Shown here: piece after piece, positions 52,606 through 59,786 of the stretch
Layout of the letters: each line of letters starts with the position of its first letter
How positions within the stretch are numbered: the first letter of the stretch is position 1
Assembly: GCA_946222005.1 (NCBI GenBank)
Contig: CAMIHP010000004.1
Span: forward strand, 49,023 to 113,022
Length of the DNA: 64,000 nt
Source: an uncultured Candidatus Saccharibacteria bacterium
GTDB taxonomy: Bacteria; Patescibacteriota; Saccharimonadia; Saccharimonadales; Saccharimonadaceae
Reading direction: 5' to 3'
The notes under the pieces: model-generated
Told to the model about the DNA's origin: nothing
Seen by the model: the letters and a program-made list of their open reading frames with translations, nothing else
The model's database searches: none
Made by a program: the position numbers and the translations under genes

Positions 52606-53406
52606 CTACACCGCGAGAAATCCGCCATCCACCACAATCTCCGCCCCATTGACGTACTGGCTCATTGGCGTACCAAGCCACAGTGCAGTACAAGCAACGT
52701 CGTCGGGCTGGCCCAGATTCTTGGCAGGGAGGCGGAGGTTATAGGTGAGGCCAGTCTTGATGATGGAGAAGTCGAGCTTCTTGAGCGCCGCAAGCCCCAT
52801 CTTCTGAGCACCTGGTGTGCTGATACCGCCTGGCAAAATAGTATTGACCTTCCAGCCACTCCGCCCAAAGTCTTTGACGAGCCCACGGCTCAGCGCGAGA
52901 ACACTGGCCTTGCTCATGGCGTAGAGCGTCATGTCGTAGGTCATACCTTTGAGGGCTTCAATGGAGCTGATGTTGATGATAGTGCCTGGTGCTGTGCGGC
53001 GAGCAATCATTTCTTGACACATGGTGAGCACTGCCCGAGTGTTGATCTGCATTGTCTTGTCGAAGGTTGCCTGGTCGATATTAGCGAGCTTGACTGGCGC
53101 AAAAATACCAGCGTTGTTGATGAGAATATCTGGTGTTGGGGTGATATCATGCCACAGCGAGGTAATAGCGTTGTGGTTGGAGAGGTCAACAATATGCGTC
53201 GTGACGGCAGCGTCAAATTGCTCGCGCAGCTCAGTAGCGGTTTGCTGCAGTGTGTCGGCATCGCGATCAACGAGCTGGAGGGTAGCACCAGCCTCAGCAT
53301 AGCGCCATGCGATCGCCTTGCCAATGCCCATCGCGGCACCAGTGATGAGCACCGTCTTGTTTGTCAGTTTCAGTAATTCGTGCAGGGGAGTTGGATGTGT
53401 TGTCAT
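52606..53406 (-). CDS. Short-chain dehydrogenase/reductase
   Basis: 266-residue classical SDR. Cofactor motif TGAAMGIGKAIA (TGxxxGxG) is near residue 22, with LVDRDAD at the end of the second strand. NNAG, catalytic Ser in ISSIEALKG, and YAMSKAS (YxxxK) complete the active site; NTILPGGISTPG and VNGAEIVVDGGF are typical C-terminal parts. Asp in LVDRD suggests preference for NAD over NADP. The substrate is unknown; similar sequences act on sugars, sterols or acyl-ACP. On the minus strand an extended -10 box ends 6 nt before the ATG at 53406, which is preferred over much longer frames upstream. Confidence 0.9.
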   Translation of the reverse strand: MTTHPTPLHELLKLTNKTVLITGAAMGIGKAIAWRYAEAGATLQLVDRDADTLQQTATELREQFDAAVTTHIVDLSNHNAITSLWHDITPTPDILINNAGIFAPVKLANIDQATFDKTMQINTRAVLTMCQEMIARRTAPGTIINISSIEALKGMTYDMTLYAMSKASVLALSRGLVKDFGRSGWKVNTILPGGISTPGAQKMGLAALKKLDFSIIKTGLTYNLRLPAKNLGQPDDVACTALWLGTPMSQYVNGAEIVVDGGFLAV

Positions 53407-53412
53407 GTCATT

Positions 53413-53421
53413 AGTATAGCA
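53413..53421 (-). promoter_or_regulatory. Extended -10 box of the SDR gene
   Basis: Minus-strand TGCTATACT ends 6 nt before the ATG at 53406. Confidence 0.65.
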
Positions 53422-53616
53422 TAACCAATATGAATCGGGTGTAGTAGTATCTATTGCAAGAGTTTCATACCTTAGGCTTTGAAGCCCTGTCTTAGTAGTA
53501 TACGAGGTGATATTTCTTTGAGTGGATTGGCTTCTCAAAATGAACACTAGAAGCAGAGGGTGTTTGCACTGAGCATACAGGGTTTGGAAAATAATCGAAG
53601 AAAAGCATTGTCTTTT

Positions 53617-53637
53617 TATTGTAAATGAATTACAATA
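53617..53637. promoter_or_regulatory. Palindromic operator over the fur-trx promoter
   Basis: TATTGTAA, five bases, TTACAATA: a perfect 8-5-8 inverted repeat that contains the -10 box TACAAT (53631-53636) of the Fur-family gene. Position and symmetry suggest autoregulation. It resembles Fur/PerR-type boxes in AT content but with wider half-site spacing. Confidence 0.65.
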
Positions 53638-53642
53638 GCTGC

Positions 53643-54044
53643 ATGGAGCAAGCAGTACAGCGCCGGACAACGAAATACACCGATCGAGTGATCGCGATTC
53701 TTCGCCAGCTGCAGCATGCCACCAACGCCGAGATTGCAGCCGCACTACGTCATGACTACCCCCGTGTCAGCGCGACTACTGTACACCGCATTACCCAGCG
53801 GTTGCAGGCGGATGGGGTGATTGGCCTTGCACCAGCAACGGAGCATGGCTGCCTACGCTACGATAGCAATCCTGTGCCGCATGACCACTTTGTCTGCAGC
53901 TCCTGCGACGGCCTGCACGATATCACTATCGCGCCAGCGCTGCGGCATGAGCTTGCGCGGCAGGTGGCAGACTGCCTTGTCGATGGGCCGCTCATCATTA
54001 CTGGCACATGCCACCCCTGTCATCACGATAATCATAATTCATAA
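53643..54044 (+). CDS. Fur-family metalloregulator
   Basis: 133-residue ferric uptake/peroxide regulator type protein. The winged-helix part includes YTDRVIAILRQLQHATNAEIAAALRHDYPRVSATTVHRITQRLQADGVI. The dimer/metal part has HDHFVCSSCDGLHDI (HxH-type site and CxxC) and TGTCHPCHHDNH (second CxxC plus extra His), so the structural zinc site is intact. Fur, PerR and Zur cannot be told apart by eye; coupling with thioredoxin favours a redox-related role. TACAAT lies 6 nt before the chosen ATG (MEQAV), inside a palindrome that may be its own operator. It is 10 nt upstream of the thioredoxin gene. Confidence 0.88.
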   Translation: MEQAVQRRTTKYTDRVIAILRQLQHATNAEIAAALRHDYPRVSATTVHRITQRLQADGVIGLAPATEHGCLRYDSNPVPHDHFVCSSCDGLHDITIAPALRHELARQVADCLVDGPLIITGTCHPCHHDNHNS

Positions 54045-54054
54045 GGAGAAAACC

Positions 54055-54384
54055 ATGGCACTATACAATACCACTACCAAGCAAGAGTTTGAGGAGCATG
54101 CTCTCCAGAGTGAGCGGCCAGTGCTGGTCGACTTTTGGGCACCGTGGTGCCCACCGTGCCGCGCAATGGCACCACTGCTTGAGCAGATTGCTGAAGAGAC
54201 GGAGTTCGACGTTGTCAAGGTCGATACCGAAGCAAGCCAAGACAATGCAGCGCTTGCCTTGCAGCACCAAGTGCAGAGTATCCCTAACATGAAGATCTTC
54301 AAGAGTGGTGCTGTGGTGGCAGAGCTGGTTGGCATGAAGCCAAAGCAAGTACTGGTCGACGCTCTGCAACAAGCAGACGCCTAA
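54055..54384 (+). CDS. Thioredoxin with WCPPC active site
   Basis: 109-residue thioredoxin-fold disulfide reductase. The active site WCPPC is at residues 31-35 (Cys32, Cys35) in VDFWAPWCPPCRAMAPLLEQIA; classical thioredoxins have WCGPC, and the Pro change is common in TlpA-like reductases and some thioredoxins. The cis-Pro loop SIPNMKIFKSG and GMKPKQVLVDAL are present. No signal peptide, so it works in the cytoplasm. ATAAGGAG precedes the ATG. It is co-transcribed with the Fur-family gene, which would make thioredoxin supply metal- or peroxide-responsive. A terminator follows. Confidence 0.93.
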   Translation: MALYNTTTKQEFEEHALQSERPVLVDFWAPWCPPCRAMAPLLEQIAEETEFDVVKVDTEASQDNAALALQHQVQSIPNMKIFKSGAVVAELVGMKPKQVLVDALQQADA

Positions 54385-54411
54385 ATTTACCCTCTAACAG
54401 ATTTCCTCCTC

Positions 54412-54440
54412 AGGACCGGCACAGATGTGTTGGTCCTTTT
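54412..54440 (+). terminator. Terminator of the fur-trx operon
   Basis: AGGACC and GGTCCT stem with inner CACA/TGTG pairing, followed by four T, 28 nt past the thioredoxin stop. Confidence 0.75.
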
Positions 54441-54609
54441 GTTATGGAGTGTTTTGCTTTCGCTAGCAGCAAGCCCATTAAGCTGGTTTGTCTATTGCTG
54501 GATCAAATAACTCTAGGTAGGAGTGCAAGGTAAAAAGTAGATAATCACAACATATCTGGTATACTATAGGGGTACAAGCAATAGGTAAAACTAGCAAGGA
54601 AATAGTGTC

Positions 54610-55674
54610 ATGAAAAGAGTAAAAAAGGTTCTACTTGGCATAGTTATAGTGATTGTATCGATAGTAGTCATTATAAGTATTTTGTATTGGGTAAATAGTG
54701 CTGAAGGCGAGCGTTTATCTAAGGTGAAGCAGCGTACTTATGATCAACATAGCTATCTCAAGGGGTTAAACCGTGATGATATTGCAAAGAGTTCTTTGTC
54801 GGGCGTAACGATATCGCCAATCAACAACCAGCATATCAATGGCTATCACTTTAAGCCTCAGCAGATAAAACACAAGGGGTCGATCATATTATTTGGAGGC
54901 AGCGAAGGATCAGTCAGTCCAAATACGGCAGCACTATTGTCTCTGAACGGTTACGAAGTATTTGCAATGTATTTCTTCGGTAAAGGGAACCTCCAAAAAG
55001 AATTAATGCGTGTGCCGCTAGAGCAGTTTGAACACATTAAGGCGTACATCTCAGCGAATACTCAGCAGCCAAAACCTCTAACGGTAATTGGTACGTCGAA
55101 GGGTGCTGAGCTTGGCCTACTGCTCGCTTCGTATTATCCAAATGATATTGATAACTTAGTATTGTACTCGCCCTCAGCATATGTATGGCAGGGCCTATCA
55201 ATGAATTATTCAAATGTACAGTCATCATGGACGTATAAAGGTAAGGACTTGCCCTTCTTGAAATTAAGTGATGCATCAGGTTCGGCGACGGCAGGGTTCT
55301 TCGCTGATATGATTATTGGGCGGCCAAGAGAATTTGCGACTATGTATGAGAGCATTATCCAGCGAGCCACTAATAAATCAGAGGCTACTATTCCAACGAA
55401 TAATGTTAGAGCTAACTTGCTTATGTTTGCTGGCGGCAAAGATAGTGTATGGCCATCGGCGACGATGGCGCAAACCATCAAGCAGCATTATCCGCGTTTG
55501 AGCCGCCTTGAGGTGTATCCAAATGCTGGCCATGTATTCTTCGGCCCACCTGTTATCCGTGGTATGCGAGCTGGAGGAGAATATGACGCGAACGAAACAG
55601 CGAAAACACAGAGTGATGCAATTCTTCTCAAACAGCTTGACTTGTGGACGAAAGACAACGAGCAGAAGGCATAA
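54610..55674 (+). CDS. Membrane-anchored alpha/beta hydrolase, BAAT-like
   Basis: 354 residues. An N-terminal helix (VLLGIVIVIVSIVVIISILYWV) acts as anchor or signal, then an alpha/beta hydrolase resembling acyl-CoA thioester hydrolase/BAAT C-terminal domains: SIILFGGSEGSVSPNTAALLSLNGYEVFAMYFFGKGNL, nucleophile elbow IGTSKGAELGLLLAS (Ser), acid region FAGGKDSVWPS (Asp) and NAGHVFFGPP (His). The triad is complete, so an active esterase or thioesterase outside the membrane is likely. Codon use is clearly AT-richer than in the neighbouring thioredoxin and peptide deformylase genes, suggesting acquisition from a low-GC bacterium. A Shine-Dalgarno AAGGAA precedes the ATG. Confidence 0.82.
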   Translation: MKRVKKVLLGIVIVIVSIVVIISILYWVNSAEGERLSKVKQRTYDQHSYLKGLNRDDIAKSSLSGVTISPINNQHINGYHFKPQQIKHKGSIILFGGSEGSVSPNTAALLSLNGYEVFAMYFFGKGNLQKELMRVPLEQFEHIKAYISANTQQPKPLTVIGTSKGAELGLLLASYYPNDIDNLVLYSPSAYVWQGLSMNYSNVQSSWTYKGKDLPFLKLSDASGSATAGFFADMIIGRPREFATMYESIIQRATNKSEATIPTNNVRANLLMFAGGKDSVWPSATMAQTIKQHYPRLSRLEVYPNAGHVFFGPPVIRGMRAGGEYDANETAKTQSDAILLKQLDLWTKDNEQKA

Positions 55675-55687
55675 ATATCTAGTGTGA

Positions 55688-56182
55688 TTAGGTATTAGAA
55701 AAATACCGTTTCGCATGCTGAATCATGCATGCTCCAATATCTCCTTGGTCAATGATGCGGTTTACATCGTTGATATCAACAAGGGTATGCGCAATGATAT
55801 CACCACCAGGATCGTGAGTAAACTCGCCAATTTTCTCGAGCTTTGTATAGACACGAAACTGGTATACGCGCGTGCCGTTTGGCTCAAGGCAGCACTGGTA
55901 TCCGAGTGGTTGCCATTCAATAACGCGCATATTGCATTCTTCTACCATCTCTCGTGTGATGGTTTGCTCAATTGTCTCTCCAGATTCAGTTTTACCGCCA
56001 GGGAGATTATAGCTCTTCTTGACTGCATTATAGACGAGCGGAACGGAACCAGCTAAATCACCGATCGTATAGACTTGTTGCCAGGGGAGATCGGGTATAG
56101 CAGATTTTTGTCGTATAGTACACCAAGAAACAAAAATGGTTTTGCCGCCATACTGAAAGGAAGATGATATATCGTATACCAT
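55688..56182 (-). CDS. NUDIX hydrolase
   Basis: 164 residues. The NUDIX box GGKTESGETIEQTITREMVEECNMRV fits GX5EX7REUXEE with Asn in place of the final Gly; all catalytic Glu residues are present. After it, WQPLGYQCCLEPNGTRVYQFRVYTKLEKIGEF fits the rest of the fold. The N-terminal third is unusual (FQYGGKTIFVSWCTIRQKSAIPDLPWQQVYTI). Minus-strand TATAGT ends 7 nt before the ATG at 56182; a longer frame upstream is rejected because it crosses the promoter. AT-rich like the hydrolase beside it; the two converge. Confidence 0.82.
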   Translation of the reverse strand: MVYDISSSFQYGGKTIFVSWCTIRQKSAIPDLPWQQVYTIGDLAGSVPLVYNAVKKSYNLPGGKTESGETIEQTITREMVEECNMRVIEWQPLGYQCCLEPNGTRVYQFRVYTKLEKIGEFTHDPGGDIIAHTLVDINDVNRIIDQGDIGACMIQHAKRYFSNT

Positions 56183-56260
56183 AGACAAAACTATATTACG
56201 AAACGGAAAAAGATAAAATAGCTTTTGATAGCTACTTTCGTGTATACTATGCACTAAAGA

Positions 56261-56809
56261 ATGCGTCAAGAAAAAACACTCCTACCAATCTGTCAAGCGG
56301 GCGATCCGGTGCTGCGTGAGAAAGCGCGGCATGTGAGCCGCGAGGAAATCACGACACCAGCGGTGCAGCAGCTTATTGCAAATATTAAGCACACCGTGGC
56401 GGAGAGAGACTATGGGGTTGGGCTGGCTGCGCCCCAAGTGGGGCAGGCCTTGGCGCTGAGCGTGATTGCTATCAAGCCGACGCCAAACCGCCCAGACCGC
56501 GAGCCATTTGAGCAAGTTATTATCAATCCATCATACACTGGCATTGGCCAGACAACGGGCATGTGGGAGGGCTGCGCCAGTGGCGATGAGGGGCGGCTCT
56601 TTGCACAGGCGCAGCGCTACCAACAGATCAATGCTCAGTGGGATGATGAGTGGGGTGAGCATCATACTGCGGTGCTGGATGGCTTTGTTGCTCATGTCTT
56701 TCAACACGAAGCCGACCACTGTCAGGGTATACTTTTCTTTGACAGAGTGACAAATACGACGACCTACATGACGGCAGCAGAGTATCGCAAGCGCATCGTG
56801 CGGCGGTAA
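56261..56809 (+). CDS. def: Peptide deformylase
   Basis: Removes the formyl group from nascent proteins; Fe2+ or other divalent metal enzyme. 182 residues. Motif 1 GVGLAAPQVG (from residue 52), motif 2 EGCAS (EGCLS in most; Cys is a metal ligand) and motif 3 HVFQHEADHCQGILFFDR (HExDH) are all present. TATACT lies 12 nt before the ATG. Its presence shows formyl-methionine initiation, compatible with leaderless mRNAs that start directly at the AUG. Confidence 0.95.
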   Translation: MRQEKTLLPICQAGDPVLREKARHVSREEITTPAVQQLIANIKHTVAERDYGVGLAAPQVGQALALSVIAIKPTPNRPDREPFEQVIINPSYTGIGQTTGMWEGCASGDEGRLFAQAQRYQQINAQWDDEWGEHHTAVLDGFVAHVFQHEADHCQGILFFDRVTNTTTYMTAAEYRKRIVRR

Positions 56810-56843
56810 GCTGCATTTAAGCTTCGCTCATTTCCTCTCAAGA

Positions 56844-58046
56844 TCAGTGACTATTCGCCAAAAACGATTGCTTAACTTGCTGGTAGGCATCGCGGAACGG
56901 CACGCCTTTTTCCACCAATTCATTGATTTTGGCAACAGTATAGAGCTCATCGGTCATTGCCTCAGCCAACTGTTCGGTGTTAGCCTCCAGCTCGCTGACA
57001 CAGAGTGCCAGAACTTCCAGCGTGTCGAGTGCTGACGTAAAGGCATCCATGGTGATTTTTTTGGTCAGCTGTAAGTCACGGTGATAACCGCTGCCAGCGC
57101 CTGTCGAAATAGCTTGCAGCTGCAAGGCGTAGTTTGGATAAGCGTGAGCAGTGGCACGCATGATCTCGAAGACGTCATAGTTACGCTTGTGAGGCATGAT
57201 GGACGAGCCCGTGGTCATGGTGACGGGCAGCTTGAAATAGTTAAACTCCTGCGAGGTAAATAGCAACATGTCTTCAGCAAATTTGCCAGCAAAGACCATG
57301 ATTGGGTTGAGCGCCTGCACGGCAATCAGTTCAAAAACGCCGCGCGACAGGCCACAGTACATTGGATTTTCCTGTACTTTGGCGAAGCCTAGTTCGCTCG
57401 TTGTCATCTGGCGGTCAAGTGGTAGGGTAACGCCAAAACCAGCAGCACTACCCAGCGGGTTTTGGTCGATGGTGGCAATGCTGTGTGCGACCAATTGCTG
57501 GAGGTCATGAAACGCATCGTGATATGAGCCAAGCCACATACTAACCGTGGTCGGCATGGCTTTTTGGGTGTGGGTGTAGCCAGGCATTTCAGTCTGGCCA
57601 ATGGCAGTAATTTTGCCAGCATAGGCCTGGGCGACTGTCTCCAATTTTTCGGCCACTGCTGCAAGCTCTGTTTTGATAAATAGTCGCATCATTACCAAGG
57701 CTTGGTCGTTGCGGCTTCGGCCAGTATGAACCTTTTTGCCAATTTGTCCGAGTTTTTCTGTCAGGTACAGCTCAATGGCAGTGTGACCATCTTCGTGCTC
57801 GCTAGTGAGAGTGAAAGCACCAGTTTTCCATTCGTTGAATAGCTCATCCAAGGCAGCTGCCAATTGCTGATATTCGTCACTGGTCAACACGCCAATTTTT
57901 TCCAGCATGTGGGCGTGTGCTTTGGTGGCAGTGATATCGTGACCGAGTAAATACTGGTCTAATGTTTGATCGTCGCCAACGGTGTATGACTCGACCAATG
58001 GATGGAGTGAGCCAGTTGCGGTTGATTGCCATAGTTTACTTGCCAT
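56844..58046 (-). CDS. argH: Argininosuccinate lyase, short form
   Basis: Splits argininosuccinate into arginine and fumarate. 400 residues, shorter than the usual 460. Fumarase/aspartase superfamily motifs: HTGRSRNDQ, MPGYTHTQKAMPTT and the signature TGSSIMPHKRNYDVFE (GSSxMPxKxNxD, with NYD for NPD). LGSAAGFGVTLPLDR matches the catalytic-region helix. The missing residues are mainly at the C-terminus. It overlaps argG by 11 nt and is read from the same attenuator-controlled transcript. Confidence 0.95.
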   Translation of the reverse strand: MASKLWQSTATGSLHPLVESYTVGDDQTLDQYLLGHDITATKAHAHMLEKIGVLTSDEYQQLAAALDELFNEWKTGAFTLTSEHEDGHTAIELYLTEKLGQIGKKVHTGRSRNDQALVMMRLFIKTELAAVAEKLETVAQAYAGKITAIGQTEMPGYTHTQKAMPTTVSMWLGSYHDAFHDLQQLVAHSIATIDQNPLGSAAGFGVTLPLDRQMTTSELGFAKVQENPMYCGLSRGVFELIAVQALNPIMVFAGKFAEDMLLFTSQEFNYFKLPVTMTTGSSIMPHKRNYDVFEIMRATAHAYPNYALQLQAISTGAGSGYHRDLQLTKKITMDAFTSALDTLEVLALCVSELEANTEQLAEAMTDELYTVAKINELVEKGVPFRDAYQQVKQSFLANSH

Positions 58047-59298
58047 ATGAGTATGCTCCTTCAGCTGTTCGCTGACTTAATGAATATAATTCAATGAATC
58101 CGGCGGACGAATTCTGATTGAATGCGGTGTTTGAATCAAAGGTTGCAAGATTGATATCAAACAATGAATGTGGCGAGTCCACGCTGACGACGGTGATGGT
58201 ACCTTTGTATAGGCGAACCGTCACTGTGCCAGTGACTTTTTGGTTCTGATCATCAATATAGGCATTGATGTGATGGACGGCTGGTTCGTACCACTGAGCT
58301 GCGTAGGTGAGGTAGGCCCATTTTTTGTCCATTTCGGCTTTGAGTTCATTTTCAACGCGGGTCGAGACCAATTGCTCAAGCTTTTGATGGGCAGCAATCA
58401 AGATGGCAGCGCCAGGGTTTTCATAGACGCCGCGTACCTTCAGCCCAACCAGTCGATCCTCAATGAGGGTTGATACGCCGACGCCGTGTTTGCGGCCGAT
58501 CTGGTTACAGTGCTGAATGAGTGCCTGGAGTGAAAAGTGACGGTTATCGACAGCGACAGGCACGCCTTTGATGAATTCAATGGTGATATCTTCGGCTTCG
58601 TCTGGTGTGTATTTGATGGTTGAGCACCAATTGAGAATGGCATGATAATTTGGTTTGAGCGAGGGTGATTCAATTTCGCCGCCTTCGCTGGTGATGCCCC
58701 ACATGTTTTCGTCGGTCGAATAAGGCGATTCCTGAGTATGCGGCACGGGGATGTTGTGTTTCTTGGCATAGGCAAGTTCTTCCTCTCGGCCCATACTCCA
58801 CTCACGTACCGGTGCCAAGATCTTAAGTTGAAGGTTGAGCGTGGTGATGTAAGTTTCGAAGCGAACTTGGTCGTTGCCTTTACCGGTGGCACCATGTGCG
58901 ATGACTGTGCAGTTGTACTTTTCGGCATATTCGACGGCTAATTGCGAAATGATGATGCGTCCCAGTGGCGTGCAGAGGGCGTAGCCACCTTGGTAATCAG
59001 CATTGGCTTTGATGGCCAGCGACAGCAGCTCATCAGCGAAGCGGTCGCGAGCATCAACCGTGATGGTTTCTATAGCGCCGAGCATCTTGGCCTTTTCGGC
59101 GATGGCGTCGAGATCGTCAACAGTCTGGCCAATATTAACCGTGAGGGTAATGACGTTGCAGTTGTACTTTTCTTGGAGCCACTTAAGCATGACGGAGGTG
59201 TCGAGGCCTCCCGAATAGAGTAAGAGGCACGTGTCAAACTCGCCATTTGTCGCCTCGTGGCTGGCAACTTTAGTGTAGTGAGGTGTGTCGTGATTCAT
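58036..59298 (-). CDS. argG: Argininosuccinate synthase
   Basis: Condenses citrulline and aspartate with ATP. 420 residues. The PP-loop YSGGLDTSVMLKWL is near residue 28; other family blocks are VNIGQTVDDLD, GYALCTPLGRIIISQLA, IAHGATGKGNDQVRFE (signature) and YSTDENMWGITSEGGEIE. AAGGAAGG precedes the ATG. It is the first gene of argGH, downstream of an arginine-codon leader peptide and terminator hairpin. With argH it would make arginine from citrulline; no carbamoyltransferase or other arginine gene lies in this window, so citrulline may come from outside, for example from a host's arginine deiminase activity. Confidence 0.95.
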   Translation of the reverse strand: MNHDTPHYTKVASHEATNGEFDTCLLLYSGGLDTSVMLKWLQEKYNCNVITLTVNIGQTVDDLDAIAEKAKMLGAIETITVDARDRFADELLSLAIKANADYQGGYALCTPLGRIIISQLAVEYAEKYNCTVIAHGATGKGNDQVRFETYITTLNLQLKILAPVREWSMGREEELAYAKKHNIPVPHTQESPYSTDENMWGITSEGGEIESPSLKPNYHAILNWCSTIKYTPDEAEDITIEFIKGVPVAVDNRHFSLQALIQHCNQIGRKHGVGVSTLIEDRLVGLKVRGVYENPGAAILIAAHQKLEQLVSTRVENELKAEMDKKWAYLTYAAQWYEPAVHHINAYIDDQNQKVTGTVTVRLYKGTITVVSVDSPHSLFDINLATFDSNTAFNQNSSAGFIELYSLSQRTAEGAYSYGK

Positions 59299-59320
59299 AT
59301 CCTTCCTTTCTATACTAATT

Positions 59321-59397
59321 AAAAAGAGCCGCTCGGATGAGGGCTCTTTCGTTGGTTTTATACTATACGACTAATTAGCCCTCTGAGTCAGAGCGGC
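59321..59397 (-). promoter_or_regulatory. Transcription attenuator of argGH
   Basis: Four complementary segments on the minus strand: 1 GCCGCTC (59397-59391), 2 GAGGGC (59383-59378), 3 GCCCTC (59344-59339), 4 GAGCGGC (59334-59328). 1 pairs with 2 (one bulge), 2 with 3 exactly, and 3 with 4 inside the terminator AAAGAGCCCTC-ATCC-GAGCGGCTCTTT followed by T (59349-59321). Segment 1 overlaps the last arginine codons of the leader peptide and segment 2 abuts its stop. A ribosome stalled for charged tRNA-Arg would free 2 to pair with 3 and prevent termination; one reaching the stop would cover 1 and 2 and allow it. Confidence 0.9.
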
Positions 59398-59437
59398 GAC
59401 GACGAGCAACGATAACGATGTTGTGTCGATATGTCAT
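59375..59437 (-). CDS. argL: Arginine leader peptide of the argGH attenuator
   Basis: A 20-codon frame beginning MTYRHNIV, containing four consecutive arginine codons (CGT CGT CGC CGC, 59404-59393) and ending in SDSEG and TAA. Five of its 20 residues are Arg. It is too short to have been considered by ordinary gene callers. Its -10 box TGCTATGGT ends 6 nt before the ATG, so it would be translated from the very 5' end of the mRNA. The symbol argL is descriptive. Confidence 0.88.
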   Translation of the reverse strand: MTYRHNIVIVARRRRSDSEG

Positions 59438-59443
59438 ACTAAC

Positions 59444-59473
59444 ACCATAGCACACCGCGCATATTTTTCACAA
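59444..59473 (-). promoter_or_regulatory. Promoter of argGH
   Basis: On the minus strand TTGTGA and TATGGT (extended, TGC before it) with an 18-nt spacer; the leader-peptide ATG follows 6 nt after the -10 box. Confidence 0.7.
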
Positions 59474-59517
59474 TACTTTTACGTAAATCTTAAAATTACC
59501 TCTTCCAGTGTTAGCTT

Positions 59518-59648
59518 CTCCTCACTCACATTCCCCCGACGGAACACTATAAGGGTCGACGTCTCCCAGACATCGACCTCTTGCGCTGGGCTGAAATCGA
59601 TCATAACGATCGATTTCACACTCCATCGGATGAAGTGTAAGTGAGGAG
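59518..59648 (-). ncRNA. Candidate multi-branched structured RNA, class unknown
   Basis: A 13-bp helix joins 59518-59530 to 59636-59648 and encloses a hairpin at 59531-59544 (TTCC/GGAA), one at 59555-59577 (10 bp), one at 59592-59618 (11 perfect bp, 5-nt loop) and one at 59619-59637 (8 bp). The last shares two bases with the closing helix. All three imperfect pairs (27-39, 60-72 and 23-33 in local numbering, in helices 1, 3 and 5) are C-A on the plus strand but G-U on the minus strand, so the RNA is probably read leftward, toward argGH. It is not a tRNA, and no known class was recognised. Frames on either strand here have no credible coding signal. Confidence 0.6.
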
Positions 59649-59786
59649 TGTGAGAGAATGATGAGGTTTTGAGATTCAAGCACTTTTCATATAAAATTGC
59701 GATGCGCTACAATAGTCATATACATTGGTATGACGAAGGGATAAAATTGTGCAGCAATATAACAAAGAAGCGCCTAGTATAGACGT

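Noticed and set aside
59518..59648. Reading the inverted repeats as a miniature transposable element
   Set aside because: No target-site duplication was seen, and the internal hairpins with strand-specific G-U pairs favour an RNA; it is not fully excluded.
59423..59679. Short open frames on both strands in the argG upstream region
   Set aside because: They overlap the strong inverted repeats, whose pairing explains the sequence better; composition is Ser/Thr/Arg-rich and uninformative.
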